Of a stretch of 64,000 bases of DNA, positions 9,201 to 19,004 are shown one piece after another. Positions within the stretch are counted from its first letter, which is position 1. Each line of letters starts with the position of its first letter. The DNA lies in contig JBOHAD010000001.1 in the NCBI GenBank assembly GCA_050697555.1, positions 55,311-119,310 of the forward strand. The letters are read 5' to 3'. The notes beneath the pieces were generated by a model. The model saw only the letters and a list, made by a program, of their open reading frames with translations, was not told the origin of the DNA and did no database searches. The position numbers were made by a program, and so were the translations under genes. Source of the DNA: DASQWP01 sp050697555 (GTDB lineage: Bacteria; Actinomycetota; Thermoleophilia; Gaiellales; Gaiellaceae).

Positions 9201-12200
9201 CCAGCTCGACTTCGGCCGACTTCGACTTCTCCGCGAGCGAGCCGGGCTCGACCTTCGAGTGCGAGCTGGACGGCAGCGGGTTCTCTCCGTGCTCGAGCCC
9301 GAGGTCGTACTCGAGCCTCGCGGAGGGGTCGCACACCTTCAGGGTGCGTGCCACCGACGCGGTCGGGAACGTCGACTCCACTCCGGTCTCGTACACGTGG
9401 ACGGTCGACACCGCAGCCCCCCAGACGACCCTCGACTCCAGCCCGACCGACCCCACCAACGCGACGGGCGCGAGCTTCGACTTCTCCGCGAGCGAGGCGG
9501 GCTCCACGTTCGAGTGCGAGCTCGACGGCTCCGGCTTCTCCGCCTGCACCAGCCCGAAGAGCTACGCCGCGCTCGCGGACGGCTCGCACACCTTCAGGGT
9601 CCGGGCGACCGACCCCGCCGGGAACACCGACGCGACTCCCGCCACGTTCACCTGGACGGTCGACACCGCGGAGCCCCAGACGACCCTCGACTCCAACCCG
9701 GCCGACCCCACCAACGCGACCGGCGCCGACTTCGACTTCTCCGCGAGCGAGCCGGGCTCCACCTTCGAGTGCGAGCTCGACGGCGGCGGCTTCTCCGCCT
9801 GCACCAGCCCCAAGCCGTACTCCGGCCTCGCGGACGGCTCGCACACGTTCAAGGTCAGGGCGATCGACGCGGCAGGGAACGCGGATGCGACTCCCGCCGC
9901 GTTCACCTGGACGGTCGACACCGCGGAGCCCCAGACGACCCTCGACTCCAACCCGGCCGACCCCACCAACGCGACCGGCGCCGACTTCGACTTCTCCGCG
10001 AGCGAGCCGGGCTCCACCTTCGAGTGCGAGCTCGACGGCGGCGGCTTCTCCGCCTGCACCAGCCCGAAGAGCTACGCCGCGCTCGCGGACGGCTCGCACA
10101 CCTTCAGGGTCCGGGCGACCGACCCCGCCGGGAACACCGACGCGACGCCGGCGACCTACGCCTGGACGGTGGACATTGACGCGCCCGACACCTCGATCGA
10201 CTCGAGCCCGACCGATCCGACGAACGCGGTCAACGCGGCGTTCAGCTTCGTCTCGGACGAGCCCGGCTCCACTTTCGAGTGCCGGATCGACGGCGGCGGC
10301 TTCTCCGCCTGCACGAGCCCCAAGTCATACTCGGGGCTCTCCGAGGGGAGCCACACCTTCGAGGTCCGGGCCACCGACGCCGCGGGCAACACCGACCCCG
10401 CTCCCGCGTCGTTCACCTGGACGGTCGACACCGCGGCGCCGCAGACGACCATCGACTCCAGCCCGGCCGATCCCACCATCGCGACCGGCGCGAGCTTTAC
10501 CTTCAGCGCCAGCGAGGGCGGCTCCACCTTCGAGTGCGAGCTCGACGGCGGCGGCTTCTCCGCCTGCACCAGCCTCGAGAGCTACGCCGGGCTCGCCGAC
10601 GGCTTGCACACCTTCCAGGTCCGCGCGACCGATCCCGCCGGGAACACGGACGCGTCGCCCGCGACGCACACGTGGACGGTGGACACGGTCGACCCGACGG
10701 GCTCGCTCACCACTCCCGCAGACGGCGCCTTCGTCCGCGGCACGGTGGCCGTCTCCTCGGACTCGGCGGACGCCGGCTCCGGCGTCGATTCCGTCCTTCT
10801 CGAGCGACGCCCGAGCGGCGGCGGCGCCTGGACTCCGATCGCGACCGACACGAGCGTCCCCTACTCGGTCGACTGGGACACGAGCGCCGTCGCCGACGGC
10901 GACTACGAGCTCCGCGCCGTCACGACCGATGCGGCCGGGAACGCCTTCATCTCGCCGGCGCGCTCCCTCACGGTCGACAACACGGCTCCTAGCTCCGCCG
11001 TCCTCGACCCCCTGCCGGCCGCGATCCGGAACGGTCAGGAGCTGACCGGCTCGGGCGCCGACGCCGGCTCGGGCGTCGACTCGCTGACGTACGTGTACTG
11101 CGCCGGCACCTCCTGCACGCCCTCGAGCCCGGTCGGATCGAGCTCGAGCGGGCCAGCCTTCGCGGTCACGTGGTCGAGCCAGCCGGCCGACGGGGACCAC
11201 CAGGTGCTCGCGCGCGTGATGGACCGCGCTGGCAACACGCTCGACTCGGCGAAGCGAACGGTCATCGTCGACAACACGAGCCCCACCGGGTCGCTGACGG
11301 CTCCTGCGAACGGCGCCGGCGTCTCCGGCACCGTGGCCGTCTCCTCTGACTCGGCCGATGCCGCCTCCGGCGTGGCAACGGCCCTCTTCGAGCGGCGCGC
11401 GAGCGGCGGCGGGGCCTGGGCCTCGATCGGGACGGACTCGACCGCCCCGTATTCGGTCGACTGGGACACGGCCCCGCTCGCCGACGGCGACTACGACCTG
11501 CGGGCGGTGACGACGGACAGCGCCGGAAACGCCGTCGTCTCCGCAACACGGACGGTCGCCGTCGACAACAACGCGCCGACCGTCTCCCTGACTGCGCCGA
11601 GCGGCTTCGTGAACTCCGCCGCCCCGGATCCCTTCACCGTGACGGCGGCGAGCCCGGACGGCGACGTCGCGGGCGTCGAGTTCTTCAGCTGCTCGAATGC
11701 GAGCCTGGAGTGCGACGCCGGCTCGTGGGCCTCCCTCGGGACGGACATGTCCGTCCCCTACGAGGCTTCGTGGCCGATCGACGCCGACGGCAACCGCGCG
11801 CTCCGGGCAGTCGCAACCGACGGGGCCTCGAACACGGGCGAGGACGTCGTCGACGTGACGATCGACCGCACGGCTCCGAGCGGCTCCCTGACGGCGCCGG
11901 CAGAAGGCGCGTTCGTCTCCGGCACGGTCGCCGTGGCGTCCGACTCGGCCGACGCGGGCTCGGGCGTCTCCTCGGCCGTGTTCGAGCGCAGGCCCGCGGG
12001 CGGTGGCGCCTGGACGGAGATCGGGACGGATACATTCGTCCCCTACACGGTCGACTGGGACACGAGCGCGCTCGCCGACGGGGACTACGACCTCCGCGTC
12101 GTGACGACGGACGCAGCCGGCAACTCGGCGACCTCGGCGGCATGGACGGTCACCGTGGACAACGGCGCGCCCTCCGCGCCCGCGATCACGCTCGACGAGT

Positions 12201-15200
12201 CGAGCCCCTTCGCGCACGCGTCCGGCACGGAGATCTTCCTCAACACGGACGAGGCCGGGAGCTACGACGTGACTGCGACGGCGAGCGACGGCGGCTCGGG
12301 GATCGACCGGATCGCCTTCCCCGGCGGCAGCGAGGACACGAGCCCGCCGTACGAAGCGAGCTACGCCTTTGGCGAGCTCTCCGCCGGGCAGACGGTCACG
12401 GCCTACGACCGCGCCGGGAACAACGCGAGCTCGGCCTTCACGGTGACGGCGGACACGACCGGCCCCGCCGCCTTCGCGCTCACCGCCCCGGCCGCGGGTG
12501 CGGCGATCACCGACGGCGCGGCCGTGTCCGCGAACCCGGCCGATGCGGGCGCCGGCGTCGACACGGTCGAGTTCCGCTACTGCGCCGGCACGAGCTGCTC
12601 CTTCGCCGCCGGCACGCCAATCGGGAGCGACGCGAGCGCGCCGTTCTCCGTCGCCTGGTCGGACCAGCCCGCCGACGGCACGTACACGCTCCTCGCGCGC
12701 GCGACCGACCACGTCGGCAACGCCACCCTCTCGAACGAGCGCGTCGTCACCGTCGACAACAGCGGCCCCTCCGGCTCCCTCGACGTGGTCGCAGGAGCGC
12801 GCCCCGACCTCCAGTGGTTCGACACCGCGGACGACACGCTCTACTACAACCCCGCCGCCGCCGGCGACTTCACGCTGACGGCGAGCGCGAGCGATCCCGC
12901 GGGGGTGCAGTCGGTCGACTTCCCGGCGGTCTCGGAGACCGGTTTCACGGGCGCCGCGGTCACGGACACGACCGTTCCCTACGCCTCGGGCGCGTACTCG
13001 TTCGCGAGCGCGAACACCACGGCCCCGGCGGACGCGGCCGTCGTCGTCACCGACGTCCTCGGGAACGCGACGAGCCTCTCGCTCTCGTTCGTGCGCGACG
13101 TGAGCGCCCCGGCCGGCGGCTCGGTCTCTTATCCCGACGGCTACGACCCCGACGGCCAGGTGATCGTCAGCGTCGACGCGGGCACGGACGCGCTCTCGGG
13201 CGTGGACGCGGCCTCGGCCGTCCTCGAGCGGCGTACCGCTCCTCTCGCCGGCGGCGCCTGTGACCCCTTCGCCGGTCCCTGGAGTCCGGTCACGAGCCCC
13301 GACACCGTCGCCTCCGGGCTCTGCGCCCAGTACCGCCACCGTGTCTCCGACCGCGTCGGCAACGAGGCCGTCTACGCCTCCGGCAACGTCGTCAAGGTCG
13401 ACCTGACCGCCCCCGCGGCGCCGGCCCTGACGCTGACCGAGGCGAGCCCGCATGCGCACGTCTCCGGCACCGAGATCTTCGTCAACACGGACGAGACGGG
13501 CAGCTACGACGTGGAGGCCGCGACGGGCGACGCGGCGGCCGGAATCGACAGGGTGGGCTTCCCCGGCGGCGTCGACGACACGACCCCTTCCTACGCTGCG
13601 ACTTACGCGTTGGCAGACCTCGACGGCGTCCAGACCGTCACCGCACACGACAAGGCCGGCAACACCGCGAGCTCGACGTTCACGGTGACGCCGGACACGG
13701 CCGCCCCGGGCGGAGGCTCGGTCTCCTACGCCGGCGGCTACGAAGCCGACGGCCAGGTGACCGTGACCATCGACGCAGGCACGGACGCGCTCGCCGGCGT
13801 CGACGCGGCCTCCGCCGTCCTCGAACGGCGTACCGCTCCTCTCGCCGGCGGCGCCTGTGACCCCTTCACCGGCCCCTGGAGCCCCCTCACGAGCCCCGAC
13901 ACCGTCGCCTCCGGGCTCTGCGCCCAGTACCGCTACCGCGTCTCCGACCGCGTCGGCAACGAGGCCGTCTACACCTCGGGCAACGTCGTCAAGGTCGACC
14001 TGACCGCCCCCGCGGCGCCGGCCCTGACGCTGACCGAGTCGAGTCCCCACGCCTACGTCTCAGGCAACGAGATCTTCGTGAACACGGACGAGACGGGCAG
14101 CTACGACGTCGAGGCGACGAGCGCAGATCCGCAGTCCGGGATCGACGAGGTTCGCTTCCCCGGCGGGATCGACGACACGACGAGCCCCTACACGGCGGGC
14201 TACGGCTTCTCCGATCTCTCCGGCCTCCAGAGCGTGAGCGCCCTGAACGGCGCCGGCCTGAGCGCCTCGGCCACGTTCACGGTGACCCCCGACACGACTG
14301 CTCCCTCGACGGGCGACGACACGGCCGCGACCGGCTCCGACTGGAAGACGGCTCCCGTGACGGTGACGCTCGCCCCGAGCGACGCCGGAGCGGGCGTCGG
14401 GGCGACGCACTACACCACCGACGGCTCTGCCCCCACGACGAGCTCGCCCGAGGGAACGTCGGTCGAGCTCTCCGCGGACGGCGTCTACACGATCCGCTAC
14501 TTCTCCGTCGACCGAGTCGGCAACGCGGAGCCGGCCCAGACGGCCTCGACCGCGATCCGGATCGACCGCACCGATCCGAGCACGCCCGAGGTGACGCTGA
14601 CGGAAACGAGCCCCTACGCGCACGTCGCGGGCGACGAGATCTTCTTTAACCCCGCAGAGGCCGGCGACTACACCGTCTCGGCGACGGCGGGCGACGCGAC
14701 CTCCGGCCTGGAGAAGATCCGCTTCCCGGGCCCGGAGGACGACTTCGCGAGCCCGTACTCGACTGTCTATGGCTTCGGCGAGCTCAGCGGCGCCCAGTCG
14801 GTGACGGCCTACGACAACGCGGGCAACACGGCGTCGGCGGGCTTCACCGTGACTCCGGACGCCGCCGCGCCCTCCGGCGGCTCCGTCTCGTATCCGAACG
14901 GCTACGACGACGACGGCGAGGTGACCGTGACGGTCGACGCGGGCACCGACGCGCTCTCCGGCGTCGACGCCTCGTCCGCGGTGCTCGAGCGGCGGATCGT
15001 CGGTCTCGCCGGCGGCGTCTGCGCCTCGTTCGGCGGCGGCTGGGTGCCTGTCACGAGCCCGGACACGGTGCCGCACAACAAGTGCGCCCAGTACCGCTAC
15101 CGCGTCTCCGACCGCGTCGGCAACGAGGCCGTCTATGCCTCAGGCAACGTCGTGAAGGTCGATCTCTCGGCTCCGCAGACGACCATCGACGCGGCGCCGG

Positions 15201-18200
15201 GCGACCCGAGCTCGGACACGACGCCGAGCTTCGAGTTCTCGGCGAGCGAGCCCGCCTCCACGTTCGAGTGCGAACTCGACGGCGGGGGCTTCTCCGCCTG
15301 CACGAGCCCACATGCCATCGGCCCACTCGCCGACGGCAGCCACACGATCCGCGTGCGCGCGGCGGACCACGCCGGGAACGTCGATGCCACGCCCGCATCG
15401 CAGACGTGGACGGTCGACACCGCCGCGCCCGACACGGATCTGGAGTCGACGCCGGCCAACCCGAGCAACGACGACTCCCCCAGCTTCGAGCTCTCCGCGA
15501 GCGAGCCGGGCGCGAGCTTCGAGTGCGAGCTCGACGGCGGCGGCTTCTCCGCCTGCGCGAGCCCGCAGCCGATCGGCCCGCTCGCGGACGGAAGCCACAC
15601 GTTCCGCGCACGCGCGATCGACGCCGCGGGCAACGCCGACCCGACGCCCGCCTCGTACACGTGGACGGTCGACGCCACGGCTCCGGAGACGTCGTTTACG
15701 GTCGTGCCGGCGAACCCGAGCAACGACACCGGGCCGACCTTCGAGTTCTCGGCGAGCGAGCCCGGCTCCACCTTCGAGTGCGAGCTCGACGGCGGAGGCT
15801 TCTCCGCCTGCACTAGCCCGCACCCCATCGGCCCGCTCGCCGACGGAAGCCACACGCTGGCCGTCCGCGCGACCGATCTCGCCGGCAACCCGGACCCGAC
15901 CCCGGAGGCGTACGCGTGGACGGTGGACGCCTCCGCCCCGACCGTCGCTCTCATGGAGCCGGCGGGCTTCGTGAACGTGGCCGACGCCGATCCGTACACG
16001 GTGCGCGCGACCAGCCCGGACGGCGACGTCGCGAGCGTCGAGTTCTTCCGCTGCAGCGACTCCTCGGCCGGCTGTGCCACGGGAACGTGGATCTCGCTGG
16101 GGACGGACGGCGTCGCTCCCTTCGAGGGCTCGTGGCCCGTGGACGCCGACGGCGGCCGCGCCCTCCGCGCCGTCGCCACGGACGCCGGCTCGAACACGGG
16201 CGAGGACGTCGTCGACGTGACGATCGACCGCACGCTCCCGGCGACGACCGTCGACTCGGCTCCCTCCGACCCGACGGCGAGCGCGGGCGCGAGCTTCGCC
16301 TTCTCCGCGAGCGAGACCTCGACGTTCGAGTGCGACCTCGACGGCGGCGGCTTCGCTCCCTGCGCCAGCCCAAAGAGCTACGCGGGCCTGGCAGACGGCT
16401 CGCACACCTTCCGCGTCCGCGCGACCGACGTCGCGGGGAACCTCGAGGCGGCTCCGCAGGAAGTCGCCTGGACGGTCGACACCGCGGCGCCTCAGACGGC
16501 GATCGACGTCGCGCCGGTCGACCCGAGCGCGACCGCCGCCGCCAACTTCGAGTTCTCCGCGAGCGAGGCGGGATCGACGTTCGAGTGCGAGCTGGACGGC
16601 TCCGGCTTCGCTCCCTGCGCCAGCCCGAAGAGCTATGCGGGGCTCGCAGACGGCGAGCACACGTTCCGGGTGCGCGCGACGGACCCGGCCGGGAACGTGG
16701 AGGCCACTCCCGTCTCGCACACGTGGACGATCGACGCGACGCCGCCCGGCGGCGGCCTCGCGGATCCCGGCGAGAACCTGCGCGCGACCGTCGTCCTGAC
16801 GGCGTCTCCCAGCGACACAGGAGTCGGCGTGCGCGACGTCGAGTTCCAGCGCTCGCCGGCGGACGCCGATGCCTGGATGCCGATCGGGACGGACGTGTCC
16901 GTCCCCTACGAGGTCGATTGGGACACGATGACCGTCGCCGACGGGCTCTACGACCTCCGCGTCGTCGTGACCGACAAGGCAGGCAACGCCATGCCCTCCA
17001 CCGTGGTCGCGGACCGCCGCGTCGACAACACTCCGCCGAGCGCCGCCCTTGACGACCCGGGCAGCCACCTGCGGGCGACGGTCGAGCTCACGGCGACCGC
17101 CGGCGACACGGGCTCGAGCGTCGCCTCGGTCGCCTTCGAGCGCTCGCTCGCGGGCGCCTCGACGTGGGCGGCCACGGCGGCCTCCTGGGACACGACCGCC
17201 GTCGCCGACGGGCTCTACGACCTGCGCGTGGTCGTCTCCGACGCGGCCGGCAACTCGACGGTCTCGGCGCCGGTGACGAACCGCCGAGTCGATAACACGG
17301 CGCCGGCCGTCAGCTCTTCCACGCCCGCGGACGGCGCCACGCTCGGCTCCGCCGTCTCGCTCCAGCTCGCGGCTACGGAGGACGTCGCGCAGGTCGCGAA
17401 CGCGACCATCGACGGGGCGCCGGCGGGCGCGGGCGTCGTCGCCGGCTCGACGGTGACGTGGTTCGGACCCTTCCCGGAGGGACCGCACACGCTCGCCGGC
17501 GAGCTCGAGGACCTCGCGGGCAACCGGCGGCCGATCCGCGTGCACTTCACGGTCTGGTCGCTCGCGTCGGCGGATGCCCCCTACGTCGAGAAGAACGCCT
17601 ACGCGGGCATGACGACCTCGCTCCGCTCCTCGAGCGACACAGCCACGGTCACGCTCCCGGCCGGGGCCTGGAGCGGCGGGTCCCCGGGCGACTGGCTCGT
17701 CCTCCGCGTCGATCCCCAGCCGGCGGCGGCCGTTCCGGCGGGGTTCAACGCTGTGGGGGACATGCTCGACGTGACCGCGTACTGGGCGCTGACCGGGACG
17801 CCCGTGCACGAGTTCGGCGCGCCGATCGAGCTCGATTTCGACAGCTCTAGCGAGCGAGCGGTTCCCGCGACCCTCGAGGACGGCTCCTGGCGGCCGATTC
17901 CGCGCATCGCGAGCGGCGAGACGCTGCCCGGGAGCTGGGTGGACGGCTTCTACCGCGACGGCGCGAACGTCGTCGTCCTCACGCGCCACCTCTCCTTCTT
18001 CACGCTTCTCGAGGACGTGAAGGCCCCGACCGTCCCGAAGGGCTTCAAGGGCTCCGTGACCGGCGGCAAGCTCACGCTCGCCTGGAAGGGATCGACGGAC
18101 GCGAGCGGCATCGCGGGCTACCTGGTCTACGCGGACGGCTCGGTGGTGCGCACGCTCGGCGCGGGCGCGCGGTCGACGTCGCTCGGCACGTTCAGGACGT

Positions 18201-18916
18201 CCGACCGCCGCTCCTTCCAGGTCGCCGCGGAGGACGTCGCCGGCAACGTGAGCGCGAAGTCGAGGAAGCTCAGGGTGGTTCCGCAGGTCGCGCGCCTCGA
18301 GTTCGCGTCCGCGAAGAAGTCGCTTGCGAACCGCGGTTTCGCGCTCGGCGAGGTCACGTACCGGCAGTCCGACGACGTGGCGAACGGGGCGGTCGTCCGC
18401 GGAAGCGCAGCGGGCGTGCGCCCGGCGGGCTCGAAGATCGGGCTCCTCGTCTCCACCGGCTCCCCGGCCCCCGCGACCACCGACTCGGAGACGCCCCCGC
18501 CGGCTCCCGCGGCGCAGGCTCCGGCCGCGGCGGGCGCGACGCCGCCTCCGCCCGCGTACGACCCGCCGCCGATCAGCCTCGCGCCGACGTTCCCGGCTCC
18601 GGGAGCGGAGGGTGCGCCTGCACCGGCCCCGGCGGCAGAGGCGGCGCCCGAGACCGAGTCGAAGGGCGCAGCCCGCCCTCGGGACATCCGTCCGCAGCCG
18701 CTCGCCGTCCACGGCCAGGCGGACGCGCGGAAGGAACTCGGATACTGCGTGCTCGTCCTTGCCTTAGGAGCTCTCATGCTCGCGGCCCTCCGCCTCCTGC
18801 GCGGATCCCGCCGACCCCCCGCTCCCGCGACCGGCCTCGGGCCGCTCGTCCTCTGGGATGCTCGCCTCCTCCACCTGGCGGCGAGCGCTCTCCACCGCCT
18901 CGCCGGGCGACGCTGA
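6203..18916 (+). CDS. Giant multi-Ig-module surface protein (about 4,240 residues)
   Basis: One uninterrupted frame of 12.7 kb. The ATG at 6203 is preferred over an upstream frame extension because AGGA lies just ahead and the protein then begins with a short cytoplasmic tail and a membrane anchor at about residues 30-51. Next comes a globular N-terminal domain (about 60-240), then a long array of Ig-like modules. Eleven modules of about 85 residues share the core FECELDGGGF-C (residues about 986-1491, 2990-3243, 3345-3510), each with two cysteines. Others resemble Big/Ig-like repeats ending DNTAP, and one resembles a chitobiase C-terminal module (YTTDGSAPTT). A fibronectin-III-like module (near 3940), a Pro/Ala-rich stretch (4090-4160) and a second membrane helix (about 4178-4200) with basic residues follow. 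No enzyme domain or LPXTG motif is seen. It is probably a surface fibre or adhesin anchored at both ends; function unproven. Confidence 0.9.
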   Translation: MATTPPLRPGEHSADTEGSAALRDSSPVRGAALAAAGAAVFLFVVLLVAGVDRGHPAFLRDALGPEATDAPLERTPVRGVDVTIDDDGYTVARGGSSVSVEAEDTSGKEWELYAHGASRPTDFGMETIVVGEGSTESFLTVTERQGPRTWRWKLETRLVPRLGRDGGVSFFDPTRHHEADLEIKPPAILDADGDDVSPDGLRWKLALDRGEWWLALELDDSELPLPYVIDPAVDYPSALYLSNEVSAVTGSWRLVTAAPGAVDTTTSTETCSNCTGYWQWVPGTLNSSAGTPSTTPTGDGWIVDTAGATGFPAGNWNFTVRTDIPNSFTAGVAVLTVAAWKGTVSGGTFTATQTLLPPTDGTKNLRPNANPVTTTETFALPKFSLAANERLYVEYWRHQTGGINAPQPPRRRLDFYVNDGVAMLTHPPADDTAPAHALSVVELTNAGGQHFDAATGTHYYATAAGGTFRVANGATDAGSGVFQVRFPAVALTGFTHTAANDGSSPYQSNTYTWTTANTISPGTQAIVAEDNALNTSSPSPQLTITRDAAGPGAFSLSAPSAGAAVRNGQAVSAAPSDAGAGVASVEFRYCPGATCTFAAGTTIGSVDTSAPYTVTWSGQPPDGTYTLLARATDNVGNTTDSAQRTLTIDNTAPGSALSVSEGARPDLQHFDAASDTLYYNPAATGDFTVSDAATDAGGVASVDFPALADTGFTGAAKSDPSSPFDSNSYTFTSANTTAPSPLDVVVADVAGNTTNDALSFVRDVAGPGAFSLSAPSAGAAVRNGQAVSAAPSDAGAGVASVEFRYCPGATCTFAAGTTIGSVDTSAPYTVTWSGQPPDGTYTLLARATDNVGNTTDSAQRTITVDNGDPSAAFAFPAATSSYNAAGWNAGCATSGFCGTASDATSGVAGVEISIEREASGLYWSGGSFSVAGENFLAAALAGSSWSHAFSASSFSADGDYTVHVRATDAAGNVEAGPSRTFTIDTAEPQTTLDSSPTDPTSSTSADFDFSASEPGSTFECELDGSGFSPCSSPRSYSSLAEGSHTFRVRATDAVGNVDSTPVSYTWTVDTAAPQTTLDSSPTDPTNATGASFDFSASEAGSTFECELDGSGFSACTSPKSYAALADGSHTFRVRATDPAGNTDATPATFTWTVDTAEPQTTLDSNPADPTNATGADFDFSASEPGSTFECELDGGGFSACTSPKPYSGLADGSHTFKVRAIDAAGNADATPAAFTWTVDTAEPQTTLDSNPADPTNATGADFDFSASEPGSTFECELDGGGFSACTSPKSYAALADGSHTFRVRATDPAGNTDATPATYAWTVDIDAPDTSIDSSPTDPTNAVNAAFSFVSDEPGSTFECRIDGGGFSACTSPKSYSGLSEGSHTFEVRATDAAGNTDPAPASFTWTVDTAAPQTTIDSSPADPTIATGASFTFSASEGGSTFECELDGGGFSACTSLESYAGLADGLHTFQVRATDPAGNTDASPATHTWTVDTVDPTGSLTTPADGAFVRGTVAVSSDSADAGSGVDSVLLERRPSGGGAWTPIATDTSVPYSVDWDTSAVADGDYELRAVTTDAAGNAFISPARSLTVDNTAPSSAVLDPLPAAIRNGQELTGSGADAGSGVDSLTYVYCAGTSCTPSSPVGSSSSGPAFAVTWSSQPADGDHQVLARVMDRAGNTLDSAKRTVIVDNTSPTGSLTAPANGAGVSGTVAVSSDSADAASGVATALFERRASGGGAWASIGTDSTAPYSVDWDTAPLADGDYDLRAVTTDSAGNAVVSATRTVAVDNNAPTVSLTAPSGFVNSAAPDPFTVTAASPDGDVAGVEFFSCSNASLECDAGSWASLGTDMSVPYEASWPIDADGNRALRAVATDGASNTGEDVVDVTIDRTAPSGSLTAPAEGAFVSGTVAVASDSADAGSGVSSAVFERRPAGGGAWTEIGTDTFVPYTVDWDTSALADGDYDLRVVTTDAAGNSATSAAWTVTVDNGAPSAPAITLDESSPFAHASGTEIFLNTDEAGSYDVTATASDGGSGIDRIAFPGGSEDTSPPYEASYAFGELSAGQTVTAYDRAGNNASSAFTVTADTTGPAAFALTAPAAGAAITDGAAVSANPADAGAGVDTVEFRYCAGTSCSFAAGTPIGSDASAPFSVAWSDQPADGTYTLLARATDHVGNATLSNERVVTVDNSGPSGSLDVVAGARPDLQWFDTADDTLYYNPAAAGDFTLTASASDPAGVQSVDFPAVSETGFTGAAVTDTTVPYASGAYSFASANTTAPADAAVVVTDVLGNATSLSLSFVRDVSAPAGGSVSYPDGYDPDGQVIVSVDAGTDALSGVDAASAVLERRTAPLAGGACDPFAGPWSPVTSPDTVASGLCAQYRHRVSDRVGNEAVYASGNVVKVDLTAPAAPALTLTEASPHAHVSGTEIFVNTDETGSYDVEAATGDAAAGIDRVGFPGGVDDTTPSYAATYALADLDGVQTVTAHDKAGNTASSTFTVTPDTAAPGGGSVSYAGGYEADGQVTVTIDAGTDALAGVDAASAVLERRTAPLAGGACDPFTGPWSPLTSPDTVASGLCAQYRYRVSDRVGNEAVYTSGNVVKVDLTAPAAPALTLTESSPHAYVSGNEIFVNTDETGSYDVEATSADPQSGIDEVRFPGGIDDTTSPYTAGYGFSDLSGLQSVSALNGAGLSASATFTVTPDTTAPSTGDDTAATGSDWKTAPVTVTLAPSDAGAGVGATHYTTDGSAPTTSSPEGTSVELSADGVYTIRYFSVDRVGNAEPAQTASTAIRIDRTDPSTPEVTLTETSPYAHVAGDEIFFNPAEAGDYTVSATAGDATSGLEKIRFPGPEDDFASPYSTVYGFGELSGAQSVTAYDNAGNTASAGFTVTPDAAAPSGGSVSYPNGYDDDGEVTVTVDAGTDALSGVDASSAVLERRIVGLAGGVCASFGGGWVPVTSPDTVPHNKCAQYRYRVSDRVGNEAVYASGNVVKVDLSAPQTTIDAAPGDPSSDTTPSFEFSASEPASTFECELDGGGFSACTSPHAIGPLADGSHTIRVRAADHAGNVDATPASQTWTVDTAAPDTDLESTPANPSNDDSPSFELSASEPGASFECELDGGGFSACASPQPIGPLADGSHTFRARAIDAAGNADPTPASYTWTVDATAPETSFTVVPANPSNDTGPTFEFSASEPGSTFECELDGGGFSACTSPHPIGPLADGSHTLAVRATDLAGNPDPTPEAYAWTVDASAPTVALMEPAGFVNVADADPYTVRATSPDGDVASVEFFRCSDSSAGCATGTWISLGTDGVAPFEGSWPVDADGGRALRAVATDAGSNTGEDVVDVTIDRTLPATTVDSAPSDPTASAGASFAFSASETSTFECDLDGGGFAPCASPKSYAGLADGSHTFRVRATDVAGNLEAAPQEVAWTVDTAAPQTAIDVAPVDPSATAAANFEFSASEAGSTFECELDGSGFAPCASPKSYAGLADGEHTFRVRATDPAGNVEATPVSHTWTIDATPPGGGLADPGENLRATVVLTASPSDTGVGVRDVEFQRSPADADAWMPIGTDVSVPYEVDWDTMTVADGLYDLRVVVTDKAGNAMPSTVVADRRVDNTPPSAALDDPGSHLRATVELTATAGDTGSSVASVAFERSLAGASTWAATAASWDTTAVADGLYDLRVVVSDAAGNSTVSAPVTNRRVDNTAPAVSSSTPADGATLGSAVSLQLAATEDVAQVANATIDGAPAGAGVVAGSTVTWFGPFPEGPHTLAGELEDLAGNRRPIRVHFTVWSLASADAPYVEKNAYAGMTTSLRSSSDTATVTLPAGAWSGGSPGDWLVLRVDPQPAAAVPAGFNAVGDMLDVTAYWALTGTPVHEFGAPIELDFDSSSERAVPATLEDGSWRPIPRIASGETLPGSWVDGFYRDGANVVVLTRHLSFFTLLEDVKAPTVPKGFKGSVTGGKLTLAWKGSTDASGIAGYLVYADGSVVRTLGAGARSTSLGTFRTSDRRSFQVAAEDVAGNVSAKSRKLRVVPQVARLEFASAKKSLANRGFALGEVTYRQSDDVANGAVVRGSAAGVRPAGSKIGLLVSTGSPAPATTDSETPPPAPAAQAPAAAGATPPPPAYDPPPISLAPTFPAPGAEGAPAPAPAAEAAPETESKGAARPRDIRPQPLAVHGQADARKELGYCVLVLALGALMLAALRLLRGSRRPPAPATGLGPLVLWDARLLHLAASALHRLAGRR
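7847..8784 (+). repeat. 290 bp identical direct repeat inside the giant gene
   Basis: Bases 7847-8136 and 8495-8784 appear identical by eye over 290 bases, with a spacing of 648 bases (216 codons). Neighbouring modules have drifted far more, so this copy is recent, or kept identical by gene conversion, or an assembly artefact. Confidence 0.85.
9160..10690 (+). repeat. Tandem 255 bp modules (six copies) in the giant gene
   Basis: Six head-to-tail modules of about 85 codons begin near 9160, 9415, 9670, 9925, 10180 and 10435. Bases 9646-9810 and 9901-10065 are identical over 165 bases. Five further copies of the same module occur at about 15172-15930 and 16235-16730. Confidence 0.85.
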
Positions 18917-18929
18917 CGACCGCCCCTCG

Positions 18930-19002
18930 GGGGTCAGGTCTTGCAATGCCACATGCCTGCCGCGGCCGAGCGCGACGTGCGTGATTGCAAGACCCTGACC
19001 CC
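18930..19002. repeat. Inverted repeat between convergent genes
   Basis: Arms 18930-18947 and 18984-19002 are reverse complements apart from one bulged base, around a 36-base loop. It fills the gap between the stop of the giant gene and the stop of the TauE gene, so it could end transcription from both sides. The outer GGGGTCAGG resembles the palindromic repeats in other gaps. There is no T-run. Confidence 0.7.
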
Positions 19003-19004
19003 GA

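Noticed and set aside
8187..11045. A 952-codon second plus-strand frame inside the giant gene.
   Set aside because: It is rich in Pro, Arg, Ser and Thr and mirrors the module repeat in another frame, with no start signals.
6953..18712. Very long open frames on the minus strand opposite the giant gene (about 1,050, 1,240 and 1,190 codons).
   Set aside because: They arise from high GC and the repeat periodicity of the plus-strand gene. Their products are Arg/Gly/Val-rich, low in complexity and match no family.
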